In this document: piece after piece, positions 32,557 through 41,261 of the stretch
Numbering within the stretch: position 1 is the first letter of the stretch
Layout of the letters: each line of letters opens with the position of its first letter
Source of the DNA: Planctomycetota bacterium
GTDB lineage: Bacteria; Planctomycetota; UBA1135; GCA-002686595
Direction of reading: 5' to 3'
Length of the DNA: 64,000 nucleotides
Assembly (NCBI GenBank): GCA_022446815.1
Contig: JAKVCD010000029.1
Location: 1 to 64,000 of the forward strand
Notes under the pieces: model-generated
What the model saw: only the letters and a program-made list of their open reading frames with translations
The model's database searches: none
What the model was told of the DNA's origin: nothing
Made by a program: the position numbers and the translations under genes

Positions 32557-35101
32557 CGATGCTCTCGCTCGCTTCAACGGAGACTCCCTGACGGGCGTCC
32601 CAGTCCTCCATAGTGATCAGGATCTCGCGTACCTTGCTGCCTCGGTGGGGTCCCAAGACCCCGCAGGTCTCCATCATGTCGATCAACCTCGAAGCCCTCG
32701 TATAACCCACGCTGAGCGCGCGCTGCAGGAGGCTCGCGGAGCCACGACCTGTCCGGAGGACGACTCGAACCGCCTCATCAAAGAGCGGATCGTTGAAGTC
32801 TTCATCAGACCCAGCACCTGCGCCACGGGAGCCCGTCGCAGCCTGGACCATCTCTTGGTTGAACTTCGCCGGCGCCTCATTAATGACGTGATCAATGATG
32901 GCCTGGAGCTCGTCGTCCTCGACGAACGCGCCTTGGACGCGGAGCATCTTGTTACTCCCTGGCGGCTTGTAGAGCATGTCACCGCTCCCGAGCAGCTTGT
33001 CAGCGCCCCCCTCATCGAGGATGACGCGGCTGTCGATCTTGCTAGTGACCTGGAAGGCGATGCGCGTGGGCAGGTTGCCCTTGAGGACCCCCGTGATGAC
33101 GTCCGTTGAAGGCCGCTGAGTCGCCAAGATGACGTGGATACCAACCGCACGCGACTTCTGCGCGAGCCGAGTGATAGCAGCCTCGGCCTCTTTCTTGGAG
33201 ACCATCATCAGGTCTGCCATCTCGTCGACCACGATGACGATGTAAGGCAGCTGTCTAGGGGTGCGCTCTTCGCTGAACTCATCCCCAAGGCGCTCGCGGA
33301 GCTGGTTCTCGCTCAGCGCGTTATAACCCTTGATGTTCCTGACGCCGACGTCCTTGAGGAGCTCGTAGCGGCCCTCCATCTTCTCGCAGACCCAGTTCAG
33401 CACGTTCGCTGCCTGGGAGGCGTTCGTCACGACGGGGAGCAGGAGGTGCGGGATATTGGAGTAAGGCTGCAGCTCGACCATCTTCGGGTCGACGAGGATC
33501 ATCTTGACCTCGTGGGGAGAGCGAGTGAGCAGCAGGCTCCCTAGCACGGTGTTGATACAGACGGACTTGCCCGAGCCCGTCTGACCGGCGATCAGAAGGT
33601 GCGGCATCTTCGTGAGGTCTCCGATGATCGGGTCCCCCTCCGTGTCCATACCCAAGAGGAGCGGGAGACCGAACTTCTTCTGGTCGTAGATGCCGTCCGT
33701 GAGGAGCTCGCGCATCCGTACGATGCGTCGCTTGGAGTTGGGCACCTCTACCCCGACTGTCCCCTTTCCGGGGATCGGCGCGATCACGCGCACGCTCTCA
33801 GCCTTGAGCGCAGCGGCGATCTCATTCGAGAGAGCAGCAATCTTGTTAAGGCGTACGCCGACCGGGACCTCCAGCTCATAGAGCGTCACCGCGGGCCCCA
33901 CCTGCGCGTGGACCACATCCACATCGAGGCCGAAGCTCAAGAGCGTATTCTCTAGCTTCGCAGCCTCATCCAATGAGCCGCCTTGCGCCTGACTCGGGTC
34001 TCCAGAGGCCTGCAGCAGCTCGAGCGCAGGCAGCTGCCACTCCCCATCCGGGACGTCCGGGACATCCATCGGGACATCTGAGGCGCCGCCGAGGGAGATC
34101 GTGGGAGCCTTCTTAGGGGCCGGAGGGGTGATCTCCTCCTCGCTGAGGGCCTCATCTTCCCACTCCTCCTCTTCGTCTTCCTCCTCTTCTTCGTACTCCT
34201 CGTACTCCTCTTCGTCCTCGTCCTCGTCGTAGTCCTCGTCCCACTCCTCCTCTTCTTCCTCGAAGGGCTCTTCCTCGACGATCTCTTCCTCTGCTTGAAG
34301 CGCCTCACGAAGCTTCTTGGCCTGCTTCTTAGGCTTCGGAGTCGAGGCCGCTACGGGCGCAGCCACGGCGACTTGAGCAGCAGCCTCTTCCTCAATTCCC
34401 GCGCCGAGCAGGAAGCCCCAGAGGCCAGCCGCGAGACGCTTGACCCACTGCCAAACGGCCTGCCCCGCAGACTCATCTCGCTCTTCGCGGCGGCTGCTGA
34501 TCCAGGCCCCGAGCGCTGCGAGCGAAGGGTAGAAGGCCATCTCCGTGGCCAAGGTGAAGGAGGTCAAGCAAGTCGGGATGAGGAGCATCCAGATGCCGAA
34601 GCCACCGAACTTCTCTTGGAGCGCCGGCGTCATCTCACCAGCAATCCAGCCACCAGAGCCGTAGGGCGAGTGCGCAGTGACCACGTCCTGGAACATCATG
34701 GAGAAGGCCAGGGACATCGAAAACAAGAAGGCAGCGCCGCCGAAGAGTCGAAGCGCCGGGAAGGCCACCTCTTTGCGCGTCACCAGCACCACGCCCCAAG
34801 CGACCCCAAGCGGCGGGAGCACATAGCTCGCCCAGCCGGTGAACTTGAACACGCTGTCGGCGAGGTAGTAGCCGACACCACCGGCCCAGTTGTAGCCCTC
34901 CGTACCTAGAGCCCCGAGAGGCTGACGAAAGCTCACCATCGCGACGAAGAGCCACAAGGAGAAGCCGACGAGGAACAAGCCTTTGATCTCTTGCAGTCGA
35001 TCTCTGGTCACCTCATCGACCTCACGACCAAAGAGCGAGGATGCAACCACGCTAGCCAGGCGACGCCATGCGCTCTCTCTCTTGGGCCCTTTACGGCTCA
35101 T
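32549..35101 (-). CDS. ftsK: DNA translocase FtsK
   Basis: An 850-residue septal DNA pump that moves chromosome ends across the closing septum and activates XerCD recombination at dif. Four to five membrane segments (about 45-200) are followed by an acidic linker (about 265-345), the ATPase with Walker A AGQTGSGKSVCIN (about 503-515), IVVDEMADLMM and ATQRPSTDVI, and a C-terminal gamma domain (about 770-835) with SLLQRALSVGYTRASRLIDMME. The ATG at 35101 has GGAG-N6-AAGG upstream. It lies 58 bp after the coaB stop and overlaps the motorless paralogue. Confidence 0.97.
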   Translation of the reverse strand: MSRKGPKRESAWRRLASVVASSLFGREVDEVTRDRLQEIKGLFLVGFSLWLFVAMVSFRQPLGALGTEGYNWAGGVGYYLADSVFKFTGWASYVLPPLGVAWGVVLVTRKEVAFPALRLFGGAAFLFSMSLAFSMMFQDVVTAHSPYGSGGWIAGEMTPALQEKFGGFGIWMLLIPTCLTSFTLATEMAFYPSLAALGAWISSRREERDESAGQAVWQWVKRLAAGLWGFLLGAGIEEEAAAQVAVAAPVAASTPKPKKQAKKLREALQAEEEIVEEEPFEEEEEEWDEDYDEDEDEEEYEEYEEEEEDEEEEWEDEALSEEEITPPAPKKAPTISLGGASDVPMDVPDVPDGEWQLPALELLQASGDPSQAQGGSLDEAAKLENTLLSFGLDVDVVHAQVGPAVTLYELEVPVGVRLNKIAALSNEIAAALKAESVRVIAPIPGKGTVGVEVPNSKRRIVRMRELLTDGIYDQKKFGLPLLLGMDTEGDPIIGDLTKMPHLLIAGQTGSGKSVCINTVLGSLLLTRSPHEVKMILVDPKMVELQPYSNIPHLLLPVVTNASQAANVLNWVCEKMEGRYELLKDVGVRNIKGYNALSENQLRERLGDEFSEERTPRQLPYIVIVVDEMADLMMVSKKEAEAAITRLAQKSRAVGIHVILATQRPSTDVITGVLKGNLPTRIAFQVTSKIDSRVILDEGGADKLLGSGDMLYKPPGSNKMLRVQGAFVEDDELQAIIDHVINEAPAKFNQEMVQAATGSRGAGAGSDEDFNDPLFDEAVRVVLRTGRGSASLLQRALSVGYTRASRLIDMMETCGVLGPHRGSKVREILITMEDWDARQGVSVEASESIDE

Positions 35102-35159
35102 CCTTGGCTCCCCATCTGATTCCTAGCTCCTGCGTTACCCCGACTCGCGGGGCGTCCTC

Positions 35160-35816
35160 TCAACGAGCCTGGGCAGGAGCGGAGAGCTCCACGAGCACCT
35201 TTGCCACCGCACGCTTTGTGCGGTCGGCGAGGCGCTCTTGGCTCCCGTCCTTCCCGAGGATCGTCACGGTGGTCTTCGAGGCGTTCAGGGCCGAGGGCCC
35301 ATTGAGCACGACGTAGTCCATCCGCTTCTTCTCTAGTTTGTTCTTCGCGCGGCGCAGACCGTCTCCAGTCTCCAAGGCGAAGCCGACCACCAGCCGGTCC
35401 CCTTTGCGCCGCGTGACAGAACTCAGAATATCGGGGTTGGAGACCAACTCAAGAGAAGCGCGCTCTTGTCCGGCCTCCTTTTTACGCCACTTCCCACGGA
35501 ATCGCCTCAGAGGTCGGAAGTCGCAAACTGCCGCGGCCATGAAGAGGGCGTCACACTCTCTGAAGGCCTCCTTCAGGGCCACTTCGAGCTCTCTAGCGCT
35601 CTCAATATCGATCCGCTTCACCCCCTTGGGGGTCGTGAGCGAGACCGGCCCCGCGATGAGCGTTACCTGGTCTCCGCGGGCGGCGGCGGCCTCAGCGATG
35701 GCGAAGCCCATAGTCCCTGAAGAGTCGTTGGAGAGGTAGCGCACAGGGTCGATGCGCTCACGGGTGGGACCCGCGGTCACGACCACCCTGCGGCGCCCCC
35801 CCCGGCGGGGACTCAT
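35160..35816 (-). CDS. coaB: Phosphopantothenate-cysteine ligase CoaB
   Basis: A 218-residue enzyme joining cysteine to 4'-phosphopantothenate in coenzyme A synthesis. The N-terminal VVVTAGPTRERIDPVRYLSNDSSGTMG is the substrate-binding signature; AAAVCDFRP and GFALETGD follow. In most bacteria CoaB is fused behind CoaC; here it is a separate gene whose ATG shares a base with the coaC stop (TGATG). A run of eight G residues lies at codons 5-8 and might cause slippage, but it is after the coaC stop and so does not explain the split. Expression must be coupled to coaC. Confidence 0.94.
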   Translation of the reverse strand: MSPRRGGRRRVVVTAGPTRERIDPVRYLSNDSSGTMGFAIAEAAAARGDQVTLIAGPVSLTTPKGVKRIDIESARELEVALKEAFRECDALFMAAAVCDFRPLRRFRGKWRKKEAGQERASLELVSNPDILSSVTRRKGDRLVVGFALETGDGLRRAKNKLEKKRMDYVVLNGPSALNASKTTVTILGKDGSQERLADRTKRAVAKVLVELSAPAQAR

Positions 35817-36355
35817 CAGCCGAGGAGCTCCCCGGCCCGCGCGAGGATCTCTGCCGGCTCGGGCAGGCGTCCAGCGCCCTCTTCACCACAAGCCATATGA
35901 CCTGTGCCAGGCTCCATGACCTCCCAGCCGTCCTCGACGAGAGTCGCGAGGTTCCGCTGGACTGCTGGGTGGGCGAGCATGGTCGGGTTCATGGCGGGAC
36001 AGGCCAGCCTCGGGGTCCCCGCTGCCACCGCGAGAGAGACCGTCGTCAGGAGGTCATCTGCGATTCCGAGGGCGAGCTTAGCCGCGAGATCTCCGGTCAT
36101 CGGCGCTACGAGGAAGAGCTCTGCCTGGCGCGCGAGCTCGATGTGGTCCATCGCCCCGCGTCGACTCTCGCTGAACTCATCGACATAGGGAGCCTCGCTG
36201 GTGACGGCCTCGAAGAGCTGCGGCGAGACGAGCGCTGCTGCGCGCTGGGTCATCACTGTGTGGACGCTGTGCCCTGCCTGAGTGAGCTGACTCGCGAGGT
36301 CGCAGGCCTTGTAAACCGAGACGGACCCGCTGACACCGAGGATGATGGTGCTCAC
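35816..36355 (-). CDS. coaC: Phosphopantothenoylcysteine decarboxylase CoaC
   Basis: A 179-residue FMN-dependent decarboxylase producing 4'-phosphopantetheine. It has ILGVSGSVSVYKACDLASQL at the start, the catalytic histidine in MDHIELARQAE, PAMNPTMLAHPAVQ, and the catalytic cysteine in GHMACGEEGAGRLPEP. It starts with GTG overlapping the gmk stop (GTGA) and ends overlapping coaB. It is the stand-alone form of the flavoprotein usually fused to CoaB. Confidence 0.94.
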   Translation of the reverse strand: MSTIILGVSGSVSVYKACDLASQLTQAGHSVHTVMTQRAAALVSPQLFEAVTSEAPYVDEFSESRRGAMDHIELARQAELFLVAPMTGDLAAKLALGIADDLLTTVSLAVAAGTPRLACPAMNPTMLAHPAVQRNLATLVEDGWEVMEPGTGHMACGEEGAGRLPEPAEILARAGELLG

Positions 36356-36939
36356 GACACGCCCTCCTGAAGCCCTGCGAGGTTCCGGACTTCTTCCACA
36401 GCTCGCTCTAAGTCGTCGTTGATCACGACATGATCGTACTTCACTCGCTCCCGATACTCGTCCTCTGCCTTCTTGAGGCGTCTCTCAAGCACCTCAGGGG
36501 ACTCTGTGCCCCGCCCCACGAGCCTGCGCTTGAGCTCATCGAAGGAGGGCGGCGCGATGAAGACATAGACCCCGGGCTCACCTAGGGCGCGCAGCTGAAG
36601 GGCTCCTTGGACGTCGATCTCGACCAAGAAGACCCGTCCACCAGCGATCGCCTCCTCCATCGGAGCGCGCAGGGTGCCGTAGAGGTTGCCGTATACCTCC
36701 GCGTACTCGATGAACGCGCCCTCCTCGACCTTGGCGCGGAACTCCTTCGTCGTGAGGAAGTAGTAGTCCTTGCCAGACACCTCCCCATCCCGAATCGGCC
36801 GCGTCGTGGCTGAGACCGAGAACTCGACGCGCTCATCCGAGATGAGCTGCTGAATGATAGTGCTCTTCCCGCAGCCCGAAGGCCCCGAGATCAACACCAT
36901 GCGCCCGAGCGATGCGCCCTGTTGAACGTCACCGCTCAC
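36352..36939 (-). CDS. gmk: Guanylate kinase
   Basis: A 195-residue enzyme that phosphorylates GMP to GDP. The P-loop is in LISGPSGCGKSTIIQQL (about 16-32), the GMP-binding part is SVSATTRPIRDGEVSGKDYYFL, and FIEYAEVYGNLYGT and VFLVEIDVQGALQLR follow. The start is GTG at 36939, overlapping the yicC stop (GTGA); this gives a slightly extended N-terminus, and the ATG 12 codons later (MVLISGPSG) is an alternative. The frame further upstream lies in yicC. The gmk gene stands between yicC and coaC, a common arrangement except that rpoZ is not seen. Confidence 0.96.
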   Translation of the reverse strand: MSGDVQQGASLGRMVLISGPSGCGKSTIIQQLISDERVEFSVSATTRPIRDGEVSGKDYYFLTTKEFRAKVEEGAFIEYAEVYGNLYGTLRAPMEEAIAGGRVFLVEIDVQGALQLRALGEPGVYVFIAPPSFDELKRRLVGRGTESPEVLERRLKKAEDEYRERVKYDHVVINDDLERAVEEVRNLAGLQEGVS

Positions 36940-37811
36940 TCGATGTTTTGCACCTGCTCGCGCATGCGCTCGATGTGTGTCTTGAGGTCGACGACCATGT
37001 GCGCGACCTTCGCGTCGTTGCACTTCGAGCCGATCGTATTGCCCTCTCGGAACATCTCCTGGACGAGGAAATCCAGCTGGCGACCGAGCTCTCCGCCCTT
37101 ATCAAGCTGCGAAGACATGCGCTCCACGTGACTCTCGAGGCGCACGACCTCTTCGCTGACGTCTAGCTTGTCTGCCAAGACCGAGATCTCACGCGCGAGC
37201 TCACCGTCATAGGGTCCGCGCTGATCCATGAGTGCTGCGACACGCTTGGAGAGGTCGCGTTGCCTCGCTCTCACCACGCTAGGCATACGCTTGGCGATCC
37301 GGACTCGAAGACGCTCGACAGCAGCGAGGTTCTTCCGGAGGTCTCGCTCCATGCTCTCACCTTCGGCCTCCCGGGAGCCCAGGAGGTCGTCGATGGCAGC
37401 CTTCAGAGCTCGCAGGACGACCTTGGACTCATTCCCCCTCGAGCCCTCACGAGAGGAGACCTCCACGACGCCAGGGAGCTGCGCGAGCTCACCGGCTGTG
37501 AGCAGAGCGCCCTCACCGAGCTCCCCTCTGAGGGACTGGAACTCCTTCGCGTAGCGCCTAGCGATCTCGTGGTTCACAGAGACGTCGCCAGCAGCGAGGT
37601 CTCGCTCCACACGAACTGTCACGGTCACGGAGCCGCGCGCCAGCGACCGCTTCACAAGCCCTTCGAGCTTGGACTCGAGCTCGGAGAGCTCTGAAGGGAG
37701 GCGGAGCTTGGTCTGAAGGTAGCGGTGGTTGACCGATCTCAGCTCTACTCGCGCCCGAAAGGGACCTTCAGAGGCCTCGGCCAAGCCGAAGCCGGTCATC
37801 GACCGAATCAC
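36936..37811 (-). CDS. yicC: YicC family endoribonuclease
   Basis: A 291-residue protein of the YicC/YloC family. The characteristic N-terminus IRSMTGFG and FRARVELRSVNHRYLQTKLRLP are present, and the C-terminal domain ends DFLVQEMFREGNTIGSKCNDAKVAHMVVDLKTHIERMREQVQNIE, which includes the conserved EMxREgNTigSK motif. E. coli YicC takes part in small-RNA turnover and members cut RNA. The start is GTG at 37811 overlapping the pyrE stop (GTGA). Linkage to gmk is common across bacteria. Confidence 0.95.
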   Translation of the reverse strand: MIRSMTGFGLAEASEGPFRARVELRSVNHRYLQTKLRLPSELSELESKLEGLVKRSLARGSVTVTVRVERDLAAGDVSVNHEIARRYAKEFQSLRGELGEGALLTAGELAQLPGVVEVSSREGSRGNESKVVLRALKAAIDDLLGSREAEGESMERDLRKNLAAVERLRVRIAKRMPSVVRARQRDLSKRVAALMDQRGPYDGELAREISVLADKLDVSEEVVRLESHVERMSSQLDKGGELGRQLDFLVQEMFREGNTIGSKCNDAKVAHMVVDLKTHIERMREQVQNIE

Positions 37812-38407
37812 CCCGCGCCTCCCCCCGTCGCGTTGAGGCTCTTGCTGCCTGGCTTGACGGCGACTGAGCCCTGCATCCTGGGCGGGGCGTCGCTCGGGTC
37901 CCAGGTCTCGACAGTGACCTCTGCGAGAGAGATGAGCTCCAAGCCGAGGTCTTCATAGGGGTTGCCGCCAGAGCGGTTGACGAGCGAGCCCACCCCTGAC
38001 ACCTCGACCCCCATGCTGCGCAAGAGGTCGATGACCTCGCGCGCGCTGCCGCCGGTGGTGATTACGTCTTCGACGACGAGCACCTTCGTCCCGGGCTCAA
38101 TGCTGAAGCCGCGACGCAGGAGCATCTCGCCGTCCTTGCGCTCTGTGAAGTACGCGGGCGTCCCGAGGGCTCGCCCCATCTCTTGCGCCCAGACGACCGC
38201 TCCGAGGGCGGGCCCCACGACGAGGTCTACCTCGAAGGGCAGCTTGGCGGCGAGGGCGCCTGCGAGGGTCTCAGCGCGCTTCGGCTCGCAGAGGGCGAGC
38301 GCGCACTGGAAGTAGCGGTCGGAGTGCAGGCCGCTCGAGAGCTCAAAGTGCCCTTCGAGCAAGGCTCCAGACTCTCTCAGGAGGTCGAGGACCTCTTCAG
38401 TGCTCAC
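37808..38407 (-). CDS. pyrE: Orotate phosphoribosyltransferase
   Basis: A 199-residue enzyme that makes orotidine 5'-phosphate from orotate and PRPP in pyrimidine synthesis. The PRPP loop is in VLVVEDVITTGGSAREVIDLL (about 110-130), preceded by VDLVVGPALGAVVWAQEMG and the flexible-loop region around FTERKDGEMLLRRGF. It starts with GTG at 38407, three bases after the secG stop. Together with carA it shows that pyrimidine genes are scattered in this genome. Confidence 0.95.
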   Translation of the reverse strand: MSTEEVLDLLRESGALLEGHFELSSGLHSDRYFQCALALCEPKRAETLAGALAAKLPFEVDLVVGPALGAVVWAQEMGRALGTPAYFTERKDGEMLLRRGFSIEPGTKVLVVEDVITTGGSAREVIDLLRSMGVEVSGVGSLVNRSGGNPYEDLGLELISLAEVTVETWDPSDAPPRMQGSVAVKPGSKSLNATGGGAG

Positions 38408-38410
38408 GGC

Positions 38411-38719
38411 TCAGTTCCCCGTCTCGCCGACGCCAGCGGGCTGCTGAATCACTCCCTCAGTGTCGCCGATAACCGAGCTGGAGACTGCGGCCTTGTTGTT
38501 GATGTGTATGGCGACAGCGCTGACGAGGAACACCGCCGCGGTCGCCGCAGTGAAGCGCTGGATCCCTCCAGCGGCGACGCCGAAGGTCTGCTGGCCATGG
38601 CCGCCCAGAGACTCGCCGCCGAAGCCGCCGCCCTTGCCTTCCTGGAGCAGGATCACCACGACGAGCACGATCGCCGAGAGGATGAAGATGAGGTAGAGGA
38701 GGATGGAGATGAGGTCCAT
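38411..38719 (-). CDS. secG: Preprotein translocase subunit SecG
   Basis: A 102-residue inner-membrane subunit of the SecYEG channel. Two membrane segments (about 5-25 and 55-75) flank the conserved loop QEGKGGGFGGES and the FGVAAGGIQRFTAATAAVFL motif. The start at 38719 places the first segment at the N-terminus as expected; it lies 4 bp after the tpiA stop. The tpiA-secG pairing is widespread in bacteria and supports both calls. Confidence 0.93.
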   Translation of the reverse strand: MDLISILLYLIFILSAIVLVVVILLQEGKGGGFGGESLGGHGQQTFGVAAGGIQRFTAATAAVFLVSAVAIHINNKAAVSSSVIGDTEGVIQQPAGVGETGN

Positions 38720-38723
38720 ATGA

Positions 38724-39488
38724 CTAGGCGTGGTCGAACTCGATGATCGGGATGAACTTTTCGGCGCTGAGTGAGGCGCCGCCAACGAGGGCTCCGTCGA
38801 CGTCCGGGACAGACATCAACTCGGCGACATTTGCTGGGTTGACGCTACCACCGTACTGAATGCGGAGGGACTGGGCGATATGCGCCCCGTGAAGTCCCGC
38901 CACAAATTCGCGGAGGTCAGAGTGTACCTCCCCGGCCTGCGCAGGGCTCGCGGTGTGCCCCGTACCTATGGCCCAGACGGGCTCGTACGCCACCACGAGT
39001 CGCGCCATCTCGCCCTCATTGACCAATTTTAGGCCCTCAGAGGTCTGTCTGCGGACCACCGCTTGTGTCTGACCCGCCTCACGCTCCTCGAGGAGCTCTC
39101 CTACGCAGAGGATGACGTCGAGGCCCGCGTCGAGGCCTTGGCGAACCTTCTTAGCGACCTGCTCATCCGTCTCTCCGTAGACGTGCCGGCGCTCAGAGTG
39201 CCCCACAATCACGAGCTCAGCGCCAGAGTCCGCGAGCATCGCGGCTGAGACCTCTCCGGTGAAAGCGCCGGAGCTCTCCTCACAGCAGTCCTGCCCGCCT
39301 ACGCGGACCGGGGAGCCGGCGAGGGCTCGCGCGAGTTCATCGATGTAGACGGCCGGGGGGAAGATGGCGACCTCGACGTCCTTCCGGTCTCCGACGCGGT
39401 CGCGGAGCTCGGCAGCGAGGGCGAGCCCGCCCTTTCGGTCGAGGTTCATCTTCCAGTTCCCCGCCATAAAGGGGGTACGCTCAGTCAT
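38724..39488 (-). CDS. tpiA: Triosephosphate isomerase
   Basis: A 254-residue TIM-barrel enzyme of glycolysis interconverting dihydroxyacetone phosphate and glyceraldehyde 3-phosphate. The N-terminal MAGNWKMN carries Asn and the catalytic Lys, the catalytic His is in VGHSERR, and the catalytic Glu in VVAYEPVWAIGTG with loop 6. IQYGGSVNPANV and VDGALVGGASL close the phosphate site. The ATG at 39488 overlaps the aroF stop by 4 bp (ATGA). Confidence 0.97.
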   Translation of the reverse strand: MTERTPFMAGNWKMNLDRKGGLALAAELRDRVGDRKDVEVAIFPPAVYIDELARALAGSPVRVGGQDCCEESSGAFTGEVSAAMLADSGAELVIVGHSERRHVYGETDEQVAKKVRQGLDAGLDVILCVGELLEEREAGQTQAVVRRQTSEGLKLVNEGEMARLVVAYEPVWAIGTGHTASPAQAGEVHSDLREFVAGLHGAHIAQSLRIQYGGSVNPANVAELMSVPDVDGALVGGASLSAEKFIPIIEFDHA

Positions 39489-40552
39489 TGGATAGGCTCC
39501 TTCGCGCTCTCGTTAGAGGCAGAGGTGGTCTCGTTAGGGAGAGAGAGCGTGCGCCCGTCGAGCGCGATGAGCTCTCTCGTCTCTTGGATGAGGGCACGGA
39601 GCTCATCGATCGAGATCGCTTGCTCTCCGTCGCTCTTAGCCGTGGCCGGGTCATCATGTACCTCGACCAGCAAACCGTCTGCGCCAGCAGCGAGGCCAGC
39701 GCGAGCTATAGGCCTCACGAGGTCTGCCCGCCCGGCCGCATGTGAGGGATCGACGATGACAGGGAGGTGCGTGGCTGCCGCTAAGTGAGCGACCGCGCCG
39801 ACGTCGAGGAGGTTTCTCGTTGTCGAGTCGAAGCTGCGAATGCCCCGCTCGCAGAGGACGACTTGCGCGTTGCCGGCGTTGAGCACGTACTCGGCTGAGA
39901 GCAGGAACTCTTCCACCGTCGCGCCGAAGCCGCGCTTGAGGAGCACGGGCTTGTTCATCCGGCCGACCTCTGTGAGGAGCGGAAAGTTGGTCGCGCTTCG
40001 GGTGCCAACCTGGATCCAGTCAGCGACCTCCGCCACGCGCTCGACATCGCGCGGATCGAGGACCTCCGTGACGATGGAGATGCCTGTCTCAGCGCGGACT
40101 GCCGCGAGCATCTCGAGGCCCACCACGCCGAGGCCTTGGAAGGAATAAGGCGAGGTTCGAGGCTTGTAAGCTCCGCCTCGCAGAATAGAGACGCCGCAAG
40201 ATTGGACACCGCGGGCGAGGCGGAGCAAGCGCTCGTAGTCCTCTACAGAACAGGGTCCCGCAGCGACCCCGACGCTCTCGCCCCCGATAGAGACGTCCCC
40301 CACCTCGACGACTGTGTCGGGGGAGTCTGAGCCGCGCGCGTATAGTTCATAGGGCTCTCCAGGCGCGATCACCTCGACCACGTCGGGGTGCCCCTCGAGG
40401 CGAGCCCAGTGGGCCTGGTCGCCCTCCCCCGAGAGCTCAAGCAGCCGCCTCCCGTCGTCGAGAAAGCGGGTACCAAAGCCCAGATCGTGGCAGAGGGTGA
40501 GGAGCGGATCGAGCTCAGCGGAGGTGAGCCCATGTCTAAGGCGGACCAGCAT
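39485..40552 (-). CDS. aroF: 3-deoxy-D-arabino-heptulosonate 7-phosphate synthase (type I beta)
   Basis: A 355-residue enzyme that begins the shikimate pathway from phosphoenolpyruvate and erythrose 4-phosphate. The N-terminal 70 residues form the ferredoxin-like regulatory domain of the AroF/AroG(f) type. The barrel has VAAGPCSVEDYERLLRLA with the metal cysteine, LRGGAYKPRTSPYSFQGLG, PVLLKRGFGAT, LCERGIRSFD and VDPSHAAGRADLV. It is the first gene of the minus-strand block, so its promoter (in 40553-40664) may serve many of the following genes. Confidence 0.95.
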   Translation of the reverse strand: MLVRLRHGLTSAELDPLLTLCHDLGFGTRFLDDGRRLLELSGEGDQAHWARLEGHPDVVEVIAPGEPYELYARGSDSPDTVVEVGDVSIGGESVGVAAGPCSVEDYERLLRLARGVQSCGVSILRGGAYKPRTSPYSFQGLGVVGLEMLAAVRAETGISIVTEVLDPRDVERVAEVADWIQVGTRSATNFPLLTEVGRMNKPVLLKRGFGATVEEFLLSAEYVLNAGNAQVVLCERGIRSFDSTTRNLLDVGAVAHLAAATHLPVIVDPSHAAGRADLVRPIARAGLAAGADGLLVEVHDDPATAKSDGEQAISIDELRALIQETRELIALDGRTLSLPNETTSASNESAKEPIQ

Positions 40553-40620
40553 GGTCTAAATCGATGGTTAGGAGGGCCCGAGAAACACTCGTAGAGACTG
40601 GGATCGAGTCCTCTAAGAGG

Positions 40621-40630
40621 AGTATAGGAT
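40621..40630. promoter_or_regulatory. Overlapping -10 boxes between aroF and the HD gene
   Basis: AGTATAGGAT reads TATACT on the minus strand (for aroF) and TAGGAT on the plus strand (for the HD gene), so two divergent promoters may compete. It is next to the palindrome CCTCTAAGAGG (40610-40620). No strong -35 box is seen on either side. Confidence 0.35.
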
Positions 40631-40664
40631 CGAGCGCACCCCAGCACCATTCGAAGACTCCCAG

Positions 40665-41213
40665 TTGAATACACTCTCTGCCCTGACCTCCCTCCTCGCC
40701 CTCGACCGGCTCCCCCGCACGGGGTGGCTGCTCGCCGGGATCGAAGACCCTGAGACGATCGCTGGGCACGTCATCTCTACGGCCCACCTAGTGCTCGGGC
40801 TCGCCCCCGCAGTCGAGCCGCCCCTGGAGGTCGATCGAGTCCTCGCCCTCACCATCGTTCACGACTCACCTGAGGCCTGGACGGGTGATCTGCCCAAGCA
40901 GGTCTCAGCGGCGCTGCCCCCGGGGGCTAAGCATGAGCTGGAGGCTCGGGTAGCCGATGAGCTCCTCGCCAGCCTCTCTGAGACAGCCCGCGCACGCCAC
41001 TCTGAATATGCCGCAGGGGAGACACGCGAGGCGCGCTTTGCCCGAGTCTGTGACAAGCTGCAGCTCGGAGTGCGGCTCTTGGCCTATGTGAGGGCTGGCC
41101 GAGGTGGCCTCGAGGACTTCATAGAGACCTTCCGGGGCTTGGATTGCGGCGAGTTTGAGCCTGCGAGAGCGCTGCACGCGGAGCTGCTCTCCGCCCTCAG
41201 CGAGCTCGAATAG
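40665..41213 (+). CDS. HD-domain hydrolase, YfbR/HDDC2-like
   Basis: A 182-residue metal-dependent phosphohydrolase, probably a 5'-deoxynucleotidase. Metal ligands are the histidine in ETIAGHVISTAHL (about 30-42) and the His-Asp of LTIVHDSPEAWTGDL (about 64-78); a later aspartate in RVCDKLQLGVRLL completes the HD set. The length fits YfbR. The only fitting start is TTG at 40665, 112 bp from the divergent aroF. It is followed 48 bp later by an unrelated membrane-anchored protein. Confidence 0.85.
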   Translation: MNTLSALTSLLALDRLPRTGWLLAGIEDPETIAGHVISTAHLVLGLAPAVEPPLEVDRVLALTIVHDSPEAWTGDLPKQVSAALPPGAKHELEARVADELLASLSETARARHSEYAAGETREARFARVCDKLQLGVRLLAYVRAGRGGLEDFIETFRGLDCGEFEPARALHAELLSALSELE

Positions 41214-41261
41214 CCCCGGGCATCACTTGCGACCTGCGCCGTCATTGGACTGAATGTCCAT

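Noticed and set aside
35791..35818. Frameshift in the G8 tract as cause of the coaB/coaC split
   Set aside because: The tract lies after the coaC stop codon, so slippage there could not rejoin the two frames; the TGATG junction is a normal coupled overlap.
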